From positions 1,984,001-2,048,000 of the forward strand of contig NZ_CP082301.1 in assembly GCF_019880305.1 (NCBI RefSeq): a DNA stretch of 64,000 nt. Reading direction: 5' to 3'. The stretch is from Streptomyces decoyicus (GTDB lineage: Bacteria > Actinomycetota > Actinomycetes > Streptomycetales > Streptomycetaceae). Within the stretch, counting starts at the first letter, position 1. Each line of letters begins with the position of its first letter. The notes under the pieces were generated by a model that searched no databases, had not been told where the DNA came from, and was given only the letters and a program-made list of their open reading frames with translations. Positions 50,797 through 59,397 of the stretch are shown here, piece by piece. Both the position numbers and the translations under genes were made by a program.

Positions 50797-52635
50797 ATGC
50801 CGTCCCGTCGTTCGCTCCGCAGACCGGTCACCGTCAGCGCGGTGGCCTGCGCCGCCCTGGCCGGCGGACTGCTCACCGCAACCCAGTCCGCCTCCGCGGC
50901 CGGCGCCCGGATCCACGACATCCAGGGCAGCACCCGAATATCCCCGCTGGCCGGACAGCAGGTCGGCGAGGTGTCCGGCACGGTCACCGCGGTCCGGTCG
51001 TTCGGCTCGGCGCGCGGCTTCTGGGTGCAGGACCCGCGCCCGGACGACGACCCGGCCACCAGCGAGGCGGTCTTCGTCTTCACCGGCAAGGAGACGCCGA
51101 AGGTCGCCGTCGGCGATGCGCTCACCTTCTCCGGCACGATCAGCGAGTACTACCCCGGCGGCAAGGACGCCGGTCTGCAGTCCGTCACCGAGATCACCGG
51201 CGCCACCTGGACGGTGCACTCCTCCGGCGCCCCGGTGCCGGCCGCCTTCAAACTCACCCCGTCCTCGGTGCCGAACCGGTACGCCCCCGCCGCGGGCGGC
51301 AAGAGCATCGAGTCCCTCAAGCTGCGCCCCGGCTCGTACGCGCTGGACCGCTACGAGTCGCTGGAGGGCATGCGCGTCTCGGTGTCGGACGCCCCGGTCG
51401 TCGGCGCGACCAACACCCACCACGAGCTGTGGGCGACCGCCGAGCCCCGCCACCAGCGCACGGCCCGCGGCGGCACGCTCTACCGCTCGTACGCGGACCC
51501 CAACGGCGGCCGGGTCAAGGTGACGTCGCTGATCCCCTTCTCCGAGCGGCCCTTCCCGGTGGCCGACGTCGGCGACAAGCTGACCGGCACCACCGCCGGC
51601 CCGCTGGACTACGACAGCTTCGGCGGCTACTCGCTCCAGGCCACCGAGCTGGGCACACTCACCGACCACGGCCCCGCGCCGGAGACCACCCGCAAGCAGA
51701 AGTCCGACGAGCTGGCCGTGGCCACCTACAACGTCGAGAACCTGGCCCCCACCACCCCGCAGGCCAAGTTCGACCGGCTGGCGAAGGCGCTGGTGCACAA
51801 CCTGTCCTCCCCCGACGTCGTCGCGCTGGAGGAGGTCCAGGACGACAACGGCGCCACCGACAACGGCGTGGTCACCGCCGGAGCCACCCTCACCAAGCTC
51901 ACCGACGCCATCAAGGCGGCCGGCGGCCCGGCGTACGAGTGGCGGCAGATCGACCCGGTCAACGACCAGGACGGCGGTCAGCCCGGCGGCAATATCCGCG
52001 TGGCGTTCCTGTTCAACCCCGAGCGGGTGTCGTTCACGGACATCAAGGGCGGCGACGCCACCACCCCGGTGCAGGTGGTCGCCGACCACGGCAAGGCCAC
52101 CCTGTCCGCGTCCCCCGGCCGGATCGCGCCCGCCGACCCGGCGTGGAAGGCCAGCCGCAAGCCCCTCGTCGGGCAGTTCTCCCTCAAGAGCCGTCCGGGC
52201 AGCCGGGTGTTCGTGATCGCCAACCACTTCAACTCCAAGGGCGGCGACCAGGGCCTGGACAGCCGTTTCCAGCCACCGGCCCGGAGCTCGGAGACCCAGC
52301 GCACCGCCCAGGCCCGGCTGGTGAACGCTTTCGTCAAGGATCTGCTGGCGAAGGACCCGAAGGCCGATGTGGTGGTGGCCGGCGACCTCAACGACTACCA
52401 GTTCTCACCGGCGTTGAAGAGCCTCACCGCCGGGGGTGTGCTCACCGACCAGGTCGGCCGGCTGCCCGCCGCGGAGCGCTACGGCTATGTCTACAACGGC
52501 AACTCGCAGGTGCTGGACCACATGCTCACCAGCCGCCGGCTGACCCGGGCCGACTACGACATCGTGCACATCAACGCCGAGTACGCGGACCAGGCCAGCG
52601 ACCACGATCCGCAGGTGCTGCGCATCAAGCCGTAG
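50797..52635 (+). CDS. Secreted endonuclease/exonuclease/phosphatase family protein
   Basis: 612 residues from the ATG at 50797 (CGGAGG 6 bases upstream). Signal peptide RRPVTVSAVACAALAGGLLT, cleaved near SASA. Residues about 40-310 hold an OB-like region (RIHDIQGSTRISPLAGQQVG, GFWVQDPRPDDD). The EEP catalytic domain follows: VATYNVENLAP, VALEEVQDDNG, VIANHFNSKGGD, VVVAGDLNDYQF and the final SDHDPQVL, so all catalytic motifs are present. It is likely an extracellular nuclease; related proteins in streptomycetes release phosphate from DNA. Regulation is not evident from the sequence. Confidence 0.92.
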   Translation: MPSRRSLRRPVTVSAVACAALAGGLLTATQSASAAGARIHDIQGSTRISPLAGQQVGEVSGTVTAVRSFGSARGFWVQDPRPDDDPATSEAVFVFTGKETPKVAVGDALTFSGTISEYYPGGKDAGLQSVTEITGATWTVHSSGAPVPAAFKLTPSSVPNRYAPAAGGKSIESLKLRPGSYALDRYESLEGMRVSVSDAPVVGATNTHHELWATAEPRHQRTARGGTLYRSYADPNGGRVKVTSLIPFSERPFPVADVGDKLTGTTAGPLDYDSFGGYSLQATELGTLTDHGPAPETTRKQKSDELAVATYNVENLAPTTPQAKFDRLAKALVHNLSSPDVVALEEVQDDNGATDNGVVTAGATLTKLTDAIKAAGGPAYEWRQIDPVNDQDGGQPGGNIRVAFLFNPERVSFTDIKGGDATTPVQVVADHGKATLSASPGRIAPADPAWKASRKPLVGQFSLKSRPGSRVFVIANHFNSKGGDQGLDSRFQPPARSSETQRTAQARLVNAFVKDLLAKDPKADVVVAGDLNDYQFSPALKSLTAGGVLTDQVGRLPAAERYGYVYNGNSQVLDHMLTSRRLTRADYDIVHINAEYADQASDHDPQVLRIKP

Positions 52636-52643
52636 CCCCCGCG

Positions 52644-52666
52644 GCGCGTCACCGCGTGTGACGCGC
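52644..52666. terminator. Terminator after the secreted nuclease gene
   Basis: A perfect 9-bp stem GCGCGTCAC/GTGACGCGC with a 5-base loop, 9 bases past the stop. Confidence 0.65.
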
Positions 52667-52761
52667 CCGTCACTCGTCCGGCCCATGCCAGGGGGCCAAC
52701 TGCCGCAGGGGGTGCGGTACTGGGAGGGTAAGAAACATTCGGCGAGACATAGGGAGTCATC

Positions 52762-52911
52762 ATGCCGAAGTCCCAGAACCGTAAGTCGGGCAACAAGGAC
52801 CGTGCCGCCGAGCGGCGCACCGACCAGCGGAAGCCGAAGTCGTCGGAGGAGTCCGCCGCCGAGCGGACCCAGGACCTGAAGCGTTCGCGGAATGGCCTGA
52901 CTGGCGCGTGA
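52762..52911 (+). CDS. Small highly charged protein of 49 residues
   Basis: It starts MPKSQNRKSGNKDRAAERRT; 49 residues, over a third Lys/Arg/Glu/Asp, no hydrophobic core, ending RSRNGLTGA. GGGAG lies 6 bases before the ATG at 52762, and the codon use is normal for the genome. It is flanked by hairpins on both sides (52644-52666 upstream; GCGGCCG/CGGCCGC at about 52930-52961 downstream), so it is its own transcription unit. It is probably intrinsically disordered and nucleic-acid or stress related; this is inference. Confidence 0.7.
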   Translation: MPKSQNRKSGNKDRAAERRTDQRKPKSSEESAAERTQDLKRSRNGLTGA

Positions 52912-53067
52912 TGGGCCTGTGATGCCCGAGCGGCCGTCGCACCGGAAGGCGCGGCGGCCGCTTCACGTTCCGGTCACGCGCTGGACGTAGCGCTGCTTAA
53001 CAAATCAGCCAGCACAACTAAGTGGACGTGAAATATGAGGCGCCCTCAGACTCCTGGCATGGAGACC

Positions 53068-54024
53068 ATGACCACCCCCCTGGCACCCCCGGTGGCCGCA
53101 CCACCCTTCGGCCGTACCGCAACCGCCATGATCACCCCGTTCACCGCCGACGGAGAGCTCGACACCGACGGCGCGCAGCGGCTCGCCACCCACCTCGTCG
53201 ACGACGGCGGCTGCGACGCACTGGTGCTGAGCGGCACCACCGGGGAGTCCCCGACCACCTCGGACGCCGAGAAGGAAGCCCTGGTGCGGGCCGTGGTCGA
53301 GGCCGTCGGCGACCGGGCACGAATCACCGCGGGGGTCGGTACCAGCGACACCCGGCACTCCGTCGCGCTGGCCCGCAGCGCCGAACGGGCGGGCGCCCAC
53401 GGCCTGTTGGTGGTCACGCCCTACTATTCGCGGCCCACCCAGGAGGCCGCCGCCCACCATCTGCGGACGGTCGCGGACGCCACCGGACTGCCGGTGATGC
53501 TCTACGACATCCCGGGCCGCACCGGCACCGCACTGACCGCCGGGACGCTGCTGCGACTGGCCGCCCATCCACGGATCGCGGGGGTCAAGGACTGCGCCTA
53601 CGACCCGCTGAAGTCGGCGAAGATCCTGGCATCGACGGGCCTGGCCTACTACGCGGGCTGCGACGAGCAGATCCTCCCGCTCCGCGCGCTCGGCGGCAGC
53701 GGCTGTGTCAGCACCGCCGCCAATGCCGCGCCGCGGGCGGTATGTGCCGTGCTGGACGCCTTCGACGCCGGCGACACGGCCGAGGCGGCCCGGCGTCAGC
53801 TCGCGCTGCTCCCGCTCATCGAGGCGGTGACCGGCGGCGAGCACCCCGGCACGGTCACCGCGAAGGCGCTGCTGAACCACCTCGGCCTGCCCGCGGGACC
53901 GGTCCGCGGCCCGCTGCTGGCGGCGGACGCCCAGCTCACCAGCCGGCTGGCGGACGCGCTGCGGGCGACCCTGGACCGGACGGCGGATGTGGGTACCGCG
54001 GTGCCTGCGGCTGTCCCTGGCTAG
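53068..54024 (+). CDS. dapA: 4-hydroxy-tetrahydrodipicolinate synthase
   Basis: 318 residues from the ATG at 53068, where GGAGA lies just upstream; ATGs at 53059 and 53035 are also in frame. DapA barrel: ATAMITPFTADGELDTDGAQ, LVLSGTTGESPTTSDAEKE with the TT pair, LLVVTPYYSRPTQEA with the catalytic Tyr, and GVKDCAYDPLK with the Schiff-base lysine. It condenses pyruvate with aspartate semialdehyde in lysine/diaminopimelate synthesis. Streptomycetes usually have several dapA copies, so this may be the secondary one. The 3' end overlaps the convergent membrane-protein gene by 89 bases. Confidence 0.9.
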   Translation: MTTPLAPPVAAPPFGRTATAMITPFTADGELDTDGAQRLATHLVDDGGCDALVLSGTTGESPTTSDAEKEALVRAVVEAVGDRARITAGVGTSDTRHSVALARSAERAGAHGLLVVTPYYSRPTQEAAAHHLRTVADATGLPVMLYDIPGRTGTALTAGTLLRLAAHPRIAGVKDCAYDPLKSAKILASTGLAYYAGCDEQILPLRALGGSGCVSTAANAAPRAVCAVLDAFDAGDTAEAARRQLALLPLIEAVTGGEHPGTVTAKALLNHLGLPAGPVRGPLLAADAQLTSRLADALRATLDRTADVGTAVPAAVPG

Positions 54025-54868
54025 CGGGGAACGGGCCGGGCGCCGGCCCGAGGCCGCCCGGCTGCCCGTACGGCGCCCCGGCCCGGTCCTGCCCGGCCGG
54101 GCCCGCGCCCTGGTCCGGCGCCGGCGGCTCCTCCTCGTCCACCAGGTCCCGTACCAGCAGCGTCGCGCCGGCCACCGCGCCCGGCATCAGCGCCACCGCG
54201 ACGAACGGGATCAGGAACAGCAGCACGACCGGGGTGCCGAAGCCGATCGCGAGCGCCTTGCGGCCCCGCAGCAGTCGCAGCCGCTCGCGCACCGGAATGT
54301 CCCGGCGCTGCATGGCCACCGAGGTCAGCTCGACGGTGAGGAAGAAGCCGGAGACACAGAAGCCGAGGGCGGGAATCACGGTCTGGCCGAGGAACGGCAC
54401 GAACCCGAGGACGAACAGCAGGATCCCGAAACCGGCGGCCCGCAGCAGCACATGGAAGCTGTCCCGCAGGGCGATCCAGATCTCCTGCCACAGCGGGCGG
54501 TCCGGGGACGGCGGGCAGTACCCCTCGGACTCCTCGACCTTCTCCGACAGCGACTCGTAGAAGGGGTCGCCGATCAGCAGGGTGACGGCGGTGAACGTCA
54601 GCACCGACAGCATCAGTCCGCCGGCGAACAGCAGCCCCACGAACACCCCGCGCAGCAGCCCCTGCCACGGCGAGCCCCAGCCGTCGGCGAACGGCGTCGC
54701 CCAGGCGGCGATATCGCCGGACCAGAGGGCGAGCACGGTGAGCACCCCGGCGTACAGCACCAGCGCGATCAGCGCCGGAATCAGCCCGAATCCCCACCAC
54801 CGGCCGTGCTGGGCGACCCAGCGCTGCCCCTTGCCCAGATACCGCATCCCCGCTACAAGATCACGCAT
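53936..54868 (-). CDS. EI24/CysZ-like integral membrane protein
   Basis: 310 residues from the ATG at 54868. MRDLVAGMRYLGKGQRWVAQ at the N-terminus and WWGFGLIPALIALVLYAGVL open the EI24 fold; membrane segments near 25-50, 75-105, 155-205 and 215-240 follow. FYESLSEKVEESEG is a typical cytoplasmic block. The C-terminal 60 residues are a Pro/Gly/Gln-rich tail, partly opposite the end of dapA. CysZ relatives carry sulfate; for actinobacterial members the role is not established. Confidence 0.85.
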   Translation of the reverse strand: MRDLVAGMRYLGKGQRWVAQHGRWWGFGLIPALIALVLYAGVLTVLALWSGDIAAWATPFADGWGSPWQGLLRGVFVGLLFAGGLMLSVLTFTAVTLLIGDPFYESLSEKVEESEGYCPPSPDRPLWQEIWIALRDSFHVLLRAAGFGILLFVLGFVPFLGQTVIPALGFCVSGFFLTVELTSVAMQRRDIPVRERLRLLRGRKALAIGFGTPVVLLFLIPFVAVALMPGAVAGATLLVRDLVDEEEPPAPDQGAGPAGQDRAGAPYGQPGGLGPAPGPFPASQGQPQAPRYPHPPSGPGSPAARPPAGW

Positions 54869-54930
54869 AGCGCAAAGCCTATCGGCGTCCTGCAGGGCCG
54901 GGGACAGGGGCTGCGCGGAAGCGGAAAAGG

Positions 54931-54963
54931 CAGCGGCCCGGCGGTTCTCCCGCCGGGCCGCTG
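54931..54963 (-). terminator. Terminator downstream of dapD
   Basis: A perfect 14-bp stem, 54931-54944 with 54950-54963, loop TTCTC; on the minus strand it is followed by CCTTTTCC. It lies 99 bases after the dapD stop. The space between is rich in short repeats of CAGTTGTG and CTGTGCGC. Confidence 0.75.
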
Positions 54964-55061
54964 ACGCCGCCGTGAACACTCAGCCGCGCACGGTCAGTTG
55001 TGCACGGCCGGCCGTGCCGGTGCGCTCCCTTGCCGCTGTGCGCCCGGTGACGGCTGTGCGC

Positions 55062-56069
55062 TCAGTTGTGGCTGTGCAGCACCTCGTTGAGGCCGCCCCA
55101 GGTCGCCTTGTTCGGACGGGCCTCGACGGTGCCGGTGGTGGAGTTGCGGCGGAAGAGGATGTTGTCCGCGCCGGAGAGCTCCAGGGCCTTGATGATCTGG
55201 CCGTCGGGCAGTGTGACGCGGGTGCCGGCGGTGACGTACAGCCCCGCCTCGACGACACATTCGTCGCCGAGCGCGATCCCGATGCCCGACTCGGCGCCCA
55301 GCAGGCAGCGCTCGCCGATCGAGATGATCTGCTTGCCGCCGCCGGAGAGGGTGCCCATGGTGGAGGCGCCGCCGCCGATGTCGGAGCCGTCGCCGATGAC
55401 CACGCCCGCGCTGATCCGGCCCTCGACCATGGAGGTGCCCAGCGTCCCGGCGTTGAAGTTGACGAAGCCCTCGTGCATGACGGTGGTACCGGCCGCGAGG
55501 TGCGCGCCCAGGCGCACCCGGTCGGCGTCCGCGATCCGCACCCCGGTGGGCGCGGCATAGTCGGTCATCCGCGGGAACTTGTCGATGCTGGTGACCATCA
55601 GGTGCAGCCCCTCGGCGCGGGCGTTCAGCCGCACCGTCTCCACCTGGTCGACGGCCACCGGGCCCAGCGAGGTCCAGGCGACGTTGGCCAGCAGGCCGAA
55701 GAGGCCCTCCAGGTTCTGCCCGTGCGGCTTGACCAGCCGGTGGCTGAGCAGGTGGAGACGCAGGTAGGCGTCGTGCGCGTCCAGCGGCTTGTCGTCGAGG
55801 GAGGCGATGACCGTACGCACGGCGACGACCTCGACATCACGGACCGGGTCGGGACCGATCGCCTTGAGCACGGCGGCGCCCAGCAGTTCGGTGGCGCGCT
55901 CGTCGTCGAGGCGCTCGGTGCCGGCCGGGCCGGGGCCCTCGGCAGTCACAGCGACCAGCTCGGGCGCCGGGAACCAGGTGTCGAGAACGGTGCCGTCGGA
56001 GGTGACGGTGGCAAGCCCGGCGGCGACGGCGCCGGTGGTACGGGAAGCGGAAACAGCAGCATCGGTCAT
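55062..56069 (-). CDS. dapD: Tetrahydrodipicolinate N-succinyltransferase
   Basis: 335 residues. The C-terminal left-handed beta-helix of hexapeptide repeats is evident ([59 protein letters not shown]), ending in a short basic tail. The actinobacterial type has a longer N-terminal domain, as here ([20 protein letters not shown]). It succinylates tetrahydrodipicolinate in the lysine route. It is monocistronic and ends at a strong terminator. Confidence 0.95.
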   Translation of the reverse strand: MTDAAVSASRTTGAVAAGLATVTSDGTVLDTWFPAPELVAVTAEGPGPAGTERLDDERATELLGAAVLKAIGPDPVRDVEVVAVRTVIASLDDKPLDAHDAYLRLHLLSHRLVKPHGQNLEGLFGLLANVAWTSLGPVAVDQVETVRLNARAEGLHLMVTSIDKFPRMTDYAAPTGVRIADADRVRLGAHLAAGTTVMHEGFVNFNAGTLGTSMVEGRISAGVVIGDGSDIGGGASTMGTLSGGGKQIISIGERCLLGAESGIGIALGDECVVEAGLYVTAGTRVTLPDGQIIKALELSGADNILFRRNSTTGTVEARPNKATWGGLNEVLHSHN

Positions 56070-56188
56070 GTCCGAAACCTAACCGGAGGGCGCCCGCCGA
56101 GGCGAACCGGTCTCAACGAGCGGGCCGGTCCGCACCGTCGCTCCACCCCGCCCGCCGGGCCTGGAAGGCGGCCCACTGCCCGGGGGGC

Positions 56189-56728
56189 TCAGCCCAGCAC
56201 CCCGGCCAGCCCGGCCCGCACCGCCTCGGGGTCGAAGGGCTGCCCGGTCAGCAGATGTTGCAGCACCAGCCCGTCGGTGAGGGCCACCACCGTCCGCGCC
56301 GTGTGCAGATCGCCGATCCGCTGTCCGAGCAGCCGCACCATCTCGTCCAGGCATTCGGCGGCGATCGGCCGGACCGCCTCGTGCCGCAGCGCCGCCAGAT
56401 ACAGCTCGTACTCCAGCTCCATCCGCCTGCGGTCACCGGTCAGCGTGTCCTCGACCAGCCTCGCGACCTCCTCGGCGAGCGGTGCCGCCGAGTCGATGCC
56501 GTCGACCCAGCGTGCGAAGTCGTCCAGGCACACGACGTTGGACTGCCGCAACGCGGCGACCAGCAGCTCGTCCAGGGTCGCGAAGTGGTAGGTGGTCGAG
56601 CCGAGCGGCACATCCGCCGCGGCGGCCACGGCGCGGTGGCTGAGCCCGGCGATCCCGCGCTCACCGACCACGGCGATCGCCGCATCGATGATCCGCTGCC
56701 GCCGGTCCGGATCGTAGCGCCGGGCCAT
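56189..56728 (-). CDS. TetR family regulator of the efflux pump
   Basis: 179 residues from the ATG at 56728. N-terminal helix-turn-helix: RRQRIIDAAIAVVGERGIAG and VAAAADVPLGSTTYHFATLD. The C-terminal part is a ligand-binding helix bundle. The start overlaps the stop of the SMR gene (TGATG), so it is second in a two-gene operon and probably represses it through the palindromes upstream of the SMR start. Confidence 0.9.
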   Translation of the reverse strand: MARRYDPDRRQRIIDAAIAVVGERGIAGLSHRAVAAAADVPLGSTTYHFATLDELLVAALRQSNVVCLDDFARWVDGIDSAAPLAEEVARLVEDTLTGDRRRMELEYELYLAALRHEAVRPIAAECLDEMVRLLGQRIGDLHTARTVVALTDGLVLQHLLTGQPFDPEAVRAGLAGVLG

Positions 56729-57048
56729 CAGTGCGCCCCGTCCAGGTTCAGCACCACGACCCCGGCGATGACCAGCAGCACCCCGAGAAGCTTCAGCGCA
56801 CTGGCGCTCTCCCCCAGGAAGACCATCCCGATCATGGCGATCACCGCCGTTCCTGCGCCGGACCAGATGGCGTACGCGGTGCCGACGCTTATCGATTTGA
56901 GTGTCTGGGCGAGCAGGGCAAAGGCGAGCAGATAACCCAGCGCGGTGGCCAGGGACGGCCACAGCCTGCTGAAGCCGTCGCTGTACTTCATCGCGGTGGT
57001 CGCGAGGATCTCGGAGAGGATCGCGAAGGCGAGCATCACATAGGCCAT
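56728..57048 (-). CDS. SMR family multidrug efflux protein
   Basis: 106 residues with four membrane helices, the normal SMR size. The essential acid is Glu 13 in LAFAILSEILATTAMKYSDG; VGTAYAIWSGAGTAVIAMIG is the family loop. EmrE/QacC-like proteins expel cationic drugs, and SugE-like ones guanidinium; motifs here are closer to the EmrE/Mmr kind. A 16-base palindrome abuts the start codon. Confidence 0.92.
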   Translation of the reverse strand: MAYVMLAFAILSEILATTAMKYSDGFSRLWPSLATALGYLLAFALLAQTLKSISVGTAYAIWSGAGTAVIAMIGMVFLGESASALKLLGVLLVIAGVVVLNLDGAH

Positions 57049-57084
57049 GTGTACGAGCGTACACAACGTTGCGTACGGCCGTAC
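57049..57084. promoter_or_regulatory. Two palindromes upstream of the SMR gene (TetR operator)
   Basis: GTGTACGAGCGTACAC at 57049-57064, directly next to the start codon, and GTACGGCCGTAC at 57073-57084; both are built on GTAC half-sites and are 24 bases apart. They are typical of TetR operators and would block transcription or translation start. Confidence 0.65.
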
Positions 57085-57137
57085 ATAACTTTCCCCGGTC
57101 CGTGCCACCGCGGGCCCCGACCGGGCCCTGGCACAGC

Positions 57138-57182
57138 GATACGGCCGTGCCCTCCGGGATGTCCGGTGGGCACGGCCGTATC
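57138..57182 (-). terminator. Terminator at the end of the suf operon
   Basis: A perfect 15-bp stem GATACGGCCGTGCCC (57138-57152) with its complement at 57168-57182 and a 15-base loop, 25 bases after the last suf stop. It also separates the SMR operon, which is transcribed in the same direction further on. Confidence 0.8.
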
Positions 57183-57207
57183 GGCGGGTCTTTCGGGCGG
57201 CGACGTC

Positions 57208-57543
57208 TCAGACGTTGAAGCCCAGCGCGCGCAGCTGCTCGCGGCCGTCGTCGGTGATCTTGTCCGGGCCCCACGGGGGCATCCAGACCCAGTTGATCTT
57301 CAGTTCGTTGACGATGCCGTCCGTGGCGGACTTCGCCTGGTCCTCGATGACGTCGGTCAGCGGGCAGGCCGCGGAGGTCAGCGTCATGTCGATGGTGGCG
57401 ATGTTGGCGTCATCGACGTGGACGCCGTAGATCAGCCCCAGGTTGACGACATCGATGCCCAGCTCGGGGTCGACGACGTCGTAGAGCGCCTCGCGGACCT
57501 CCTCCTCGGAAGCCGGCTTGGTGGTGGTCGGGGTGTCGGTCAT
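57208..57543 (-). CDS. SufT-like metal-sulfur cluster assembly factor
   Basis: 111 residues, a MIP18/DUF59 domain: EEVREALYDVVDPELGIDVV, LGLIYGVHV, and the conserved cysteine in LTSAACPLTDVIEDQ. Proteins of this family help deliver iron-sulfur clusters to targets. The start overlaps the sufU stop (ATGA). It is the last gene of the suf operon. Confidence 0.92.
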   Translation of the reverse strand: MTDTPTTTKPASEEEVREALYDVVDPELGIDVVNLGLIYGVHVDDANIATIDMTLTSAACPLTDVIEDQAKSATDGIVNELKINWVWMPPWGPDKITDDGREQLRALGFNV

Positions 57544-57998
57544 GCGGTCTTCGCCTCCTCGGAGAGGGCCTTGGCCGTGGCGTCCTTCCAGGCCATCCAG
57601 CTGAGCAGCGCGCACTTCACTCGCGCGGGGTACTTCGAGACACCGGCGAACGCCACCGCGTCCTCCAGCACCTCCTCCATGGCGTCATCCGGCTCGATCT
57701 GGCCCTTGGACTGCATCAGCTCCAGGAACGTCTCCTGGATCTTCTGCGCCTCACCGAGCTCCTTGCCGACGAGGAGGTCGTTGAGCACCGACGCACTGGC
57801 CTGGCTGATGGAGCAGCCCTGGCCCTCGTAGGACACATCCTCAATCGTCGCGCCGTCGAGCCGCACGCGCAGCGTGATCTCGTCACCGCACGTGGGGTTG
57901 ACATGGTGCACCTCGGCGTCGCCGTCCCGAAGACCGCGCCCGTGCGGGTGCTTGTAGTGGTCCAGGATGACGTCCTGGTACATGGAATCCAGCTTCAC
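57540..57998 (-). CDS. sufU: Iron-sulfur scaffold/sulfur acceptor SufU
   Basis: 152 residues. Conserved cysteines: NPTCGDEITLRVRLDG, YEGQGCSISQASASVL and VKCALLSWMAWK. SufU takes sulfur from SufS and is zinc-binding in Gram-positives. It is 54 bases downstream of sufS. Confidence 0.95.
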   Translation of the reverse strand: MKLDSMYQDVILDHYKHPHGRGLRDGDAEVHHVNPTCGDEITLRVRLDGATIEDVSYEGQGCSISQASASVLNDLLVGKELGEAQKIQETFLELMQSKGQIEPDDAMEEVLEDAVAFAGVSKYPARVKCALLSWMAWKDATAKALSEEAKTA

Positions 57999-58052
57999 GG
58001 CTCAGTCAGTCCTCGTCCTCATCCGCTGTGCTTGGTAACCGGCTGTGTCTGT

Positions 58053-59309
58053 TTAACCGAAGAAGTTGCGGACGTGCTCCAGGCCCTCGACCAAGGTGTC
58101 GACCTCGGCGGGGGTGGAGTACAGATAGAACGACGCTCGCGTGGTCGCAGGAATTCCGTAGCGCAGGCAGACCGGCCGTGCGCAGTGGTGACCCACGCGG
58201 ACCGCGATGCCCTGCTCGTCCAGCACCTGACCGACGTCGTGCGGATGGATGTCGCCGAGCGTGAAGGAGAGCGTCGCCCCGCGGTCCTCGGCCGTGCTCG
58301 GGCCGATGATGCGCAGGTCGGGGACCTCCAGCAGCCGCTTGACGGCGTACTCGGTGATCGCGTGCTCATGCGCGGCGATGTTGTCCATGCCGATCGAGGC
58401 GAGGTAGTCCACGGCCGCACCGAGGCCGACGGCCTGGGCGATCGGGGGCGTACCGGCCTCGAACTTGTGCGGCGCGGGCGCATAGGTCGAGGAGTGCATC
58501 GAGACGGTCTCGATCATCTCGCCGCCACCGAGGAACGGCGGGAGGTCCTCCAGCAGCTCCTGGCGGCCCCACAGCACACCGATGCCGGTCGGGCCGCACA
58601 TCTTGTGGCCGGTGAAGGCCACGAAGTCGGCCTGGAGCGCCTGCACGTCCAGCACCATGTGCGGGGCGGCCTGCGAGGCGTCGATGCAGACCAGTGCGCC
58701 GACCTCCTGGGCGCGGCGGATGATCGTCTCGACCGGGTTGATCGTGCCCATGATGTTGGAGACCAGCGTGAAGGAGACGATCTTCGTCTGCTCCGTGATG
58801 ACCTCGTCGATGTTGGACAGGTCGAGCCGGCCGTCGTCGGTGATGCCGAACCACTTCAGCTTCGCGCCGGTGCGCTGCGAGAGCAGCTGCCACGGGACGA
58901 TGTTGGAGTGGTGCTCCATCTCCGTGATGACGATCTCGGTCTCGCGGTCCACGCGGTAGGGCTCATCGGCCCAGCCCAGCATGTTGGCCACGAGGTTGAG
59001 CGACTCCGAGGCGTTCTTGGTGAAGATCACCTCGTCGCGGCTCGGCGCGTTGATGAAGGCGGCCACCTTGTCGCGGGCGCCTTCGTACAGCGCCGTGGCC
59101 TCCTCGGCGAGCACATGCACGCCGCGGTGAACGTTGGCGTTGTGCCGCTCGTAGTACTCGTTCAGCGCGTCGAGCACCTGGCGGGGCTTCTGCGAAGTCG
59201 CCGCGTTGTCCAGGTAAACGATCTTCTTCCCGTCGTGGACCACGCGATCCAGGAGGGGGAAGTCCTTACGGATCGCCTCTGTGTCGAGGAGGCCCGGCAT
59301 CTGTGTCAC
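58053..59309 (-). CDS. sufS: Cysteine desulfurase
   Basis: 418 residues from the GTG at 59309 (AAAGGG upstream). Class V aminotransferase of the SufS group: IVYLDNAATSQKPRQVLDAL, NVHRGVHVLAEEAT, EHHSNIVPWQLL, the PLP lysine in FVAFTGHKMCGPTGIGVLWG, and the active-site cysteine near RVGHHCARPVCLRYG. It supplies sulfur for cluster assembly. Confidence 0.96.
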   Translation of the reverse strand: MTQMPGLLDTEAIRKDFPLLDRVVHDGKKIVYLDNAATSQKPRQVLDALNEYYERHNANVHRGVHVLAEEATALYEGARDKVAAFINAPSRDEVIFTKNASESLNLVANMLGWADEPYRVDRETEIVITEMEHHSNIVPWQLLSQRTGAKLKWFGITDDGRLDLSNIDEVITEQTKIVSFTLVSNIMGTINPVETIIRRAQEVGALVCIDASQAAPHMVLDVQALQADFVAFTGHKMCGPTGIGVLWGRQELLEDLPPFLGGGEMIETVSMHSSTYAPAPHKFEAGTPPIAQAVGLGAAVDYLASIGMDNIAAHEHAITEYAVKRLLEVPDLRIIGPSTAEDRGATLSFTLGDIHPHDVGQVLDEQGIAVRVGHHCARPVCLRYGIPATTRASFYLYSTPAEVDTLVEGLEHVRNFFG

Positions 59310-59397
59310 GCTCGTGCCCTTTCGTTCGCTTCTCCGCCCACGAGGCGCACCTGCGGGGAGCAGGTCGTCCGCAGGCCGGTGGCCTCGCGTGCGTCGC

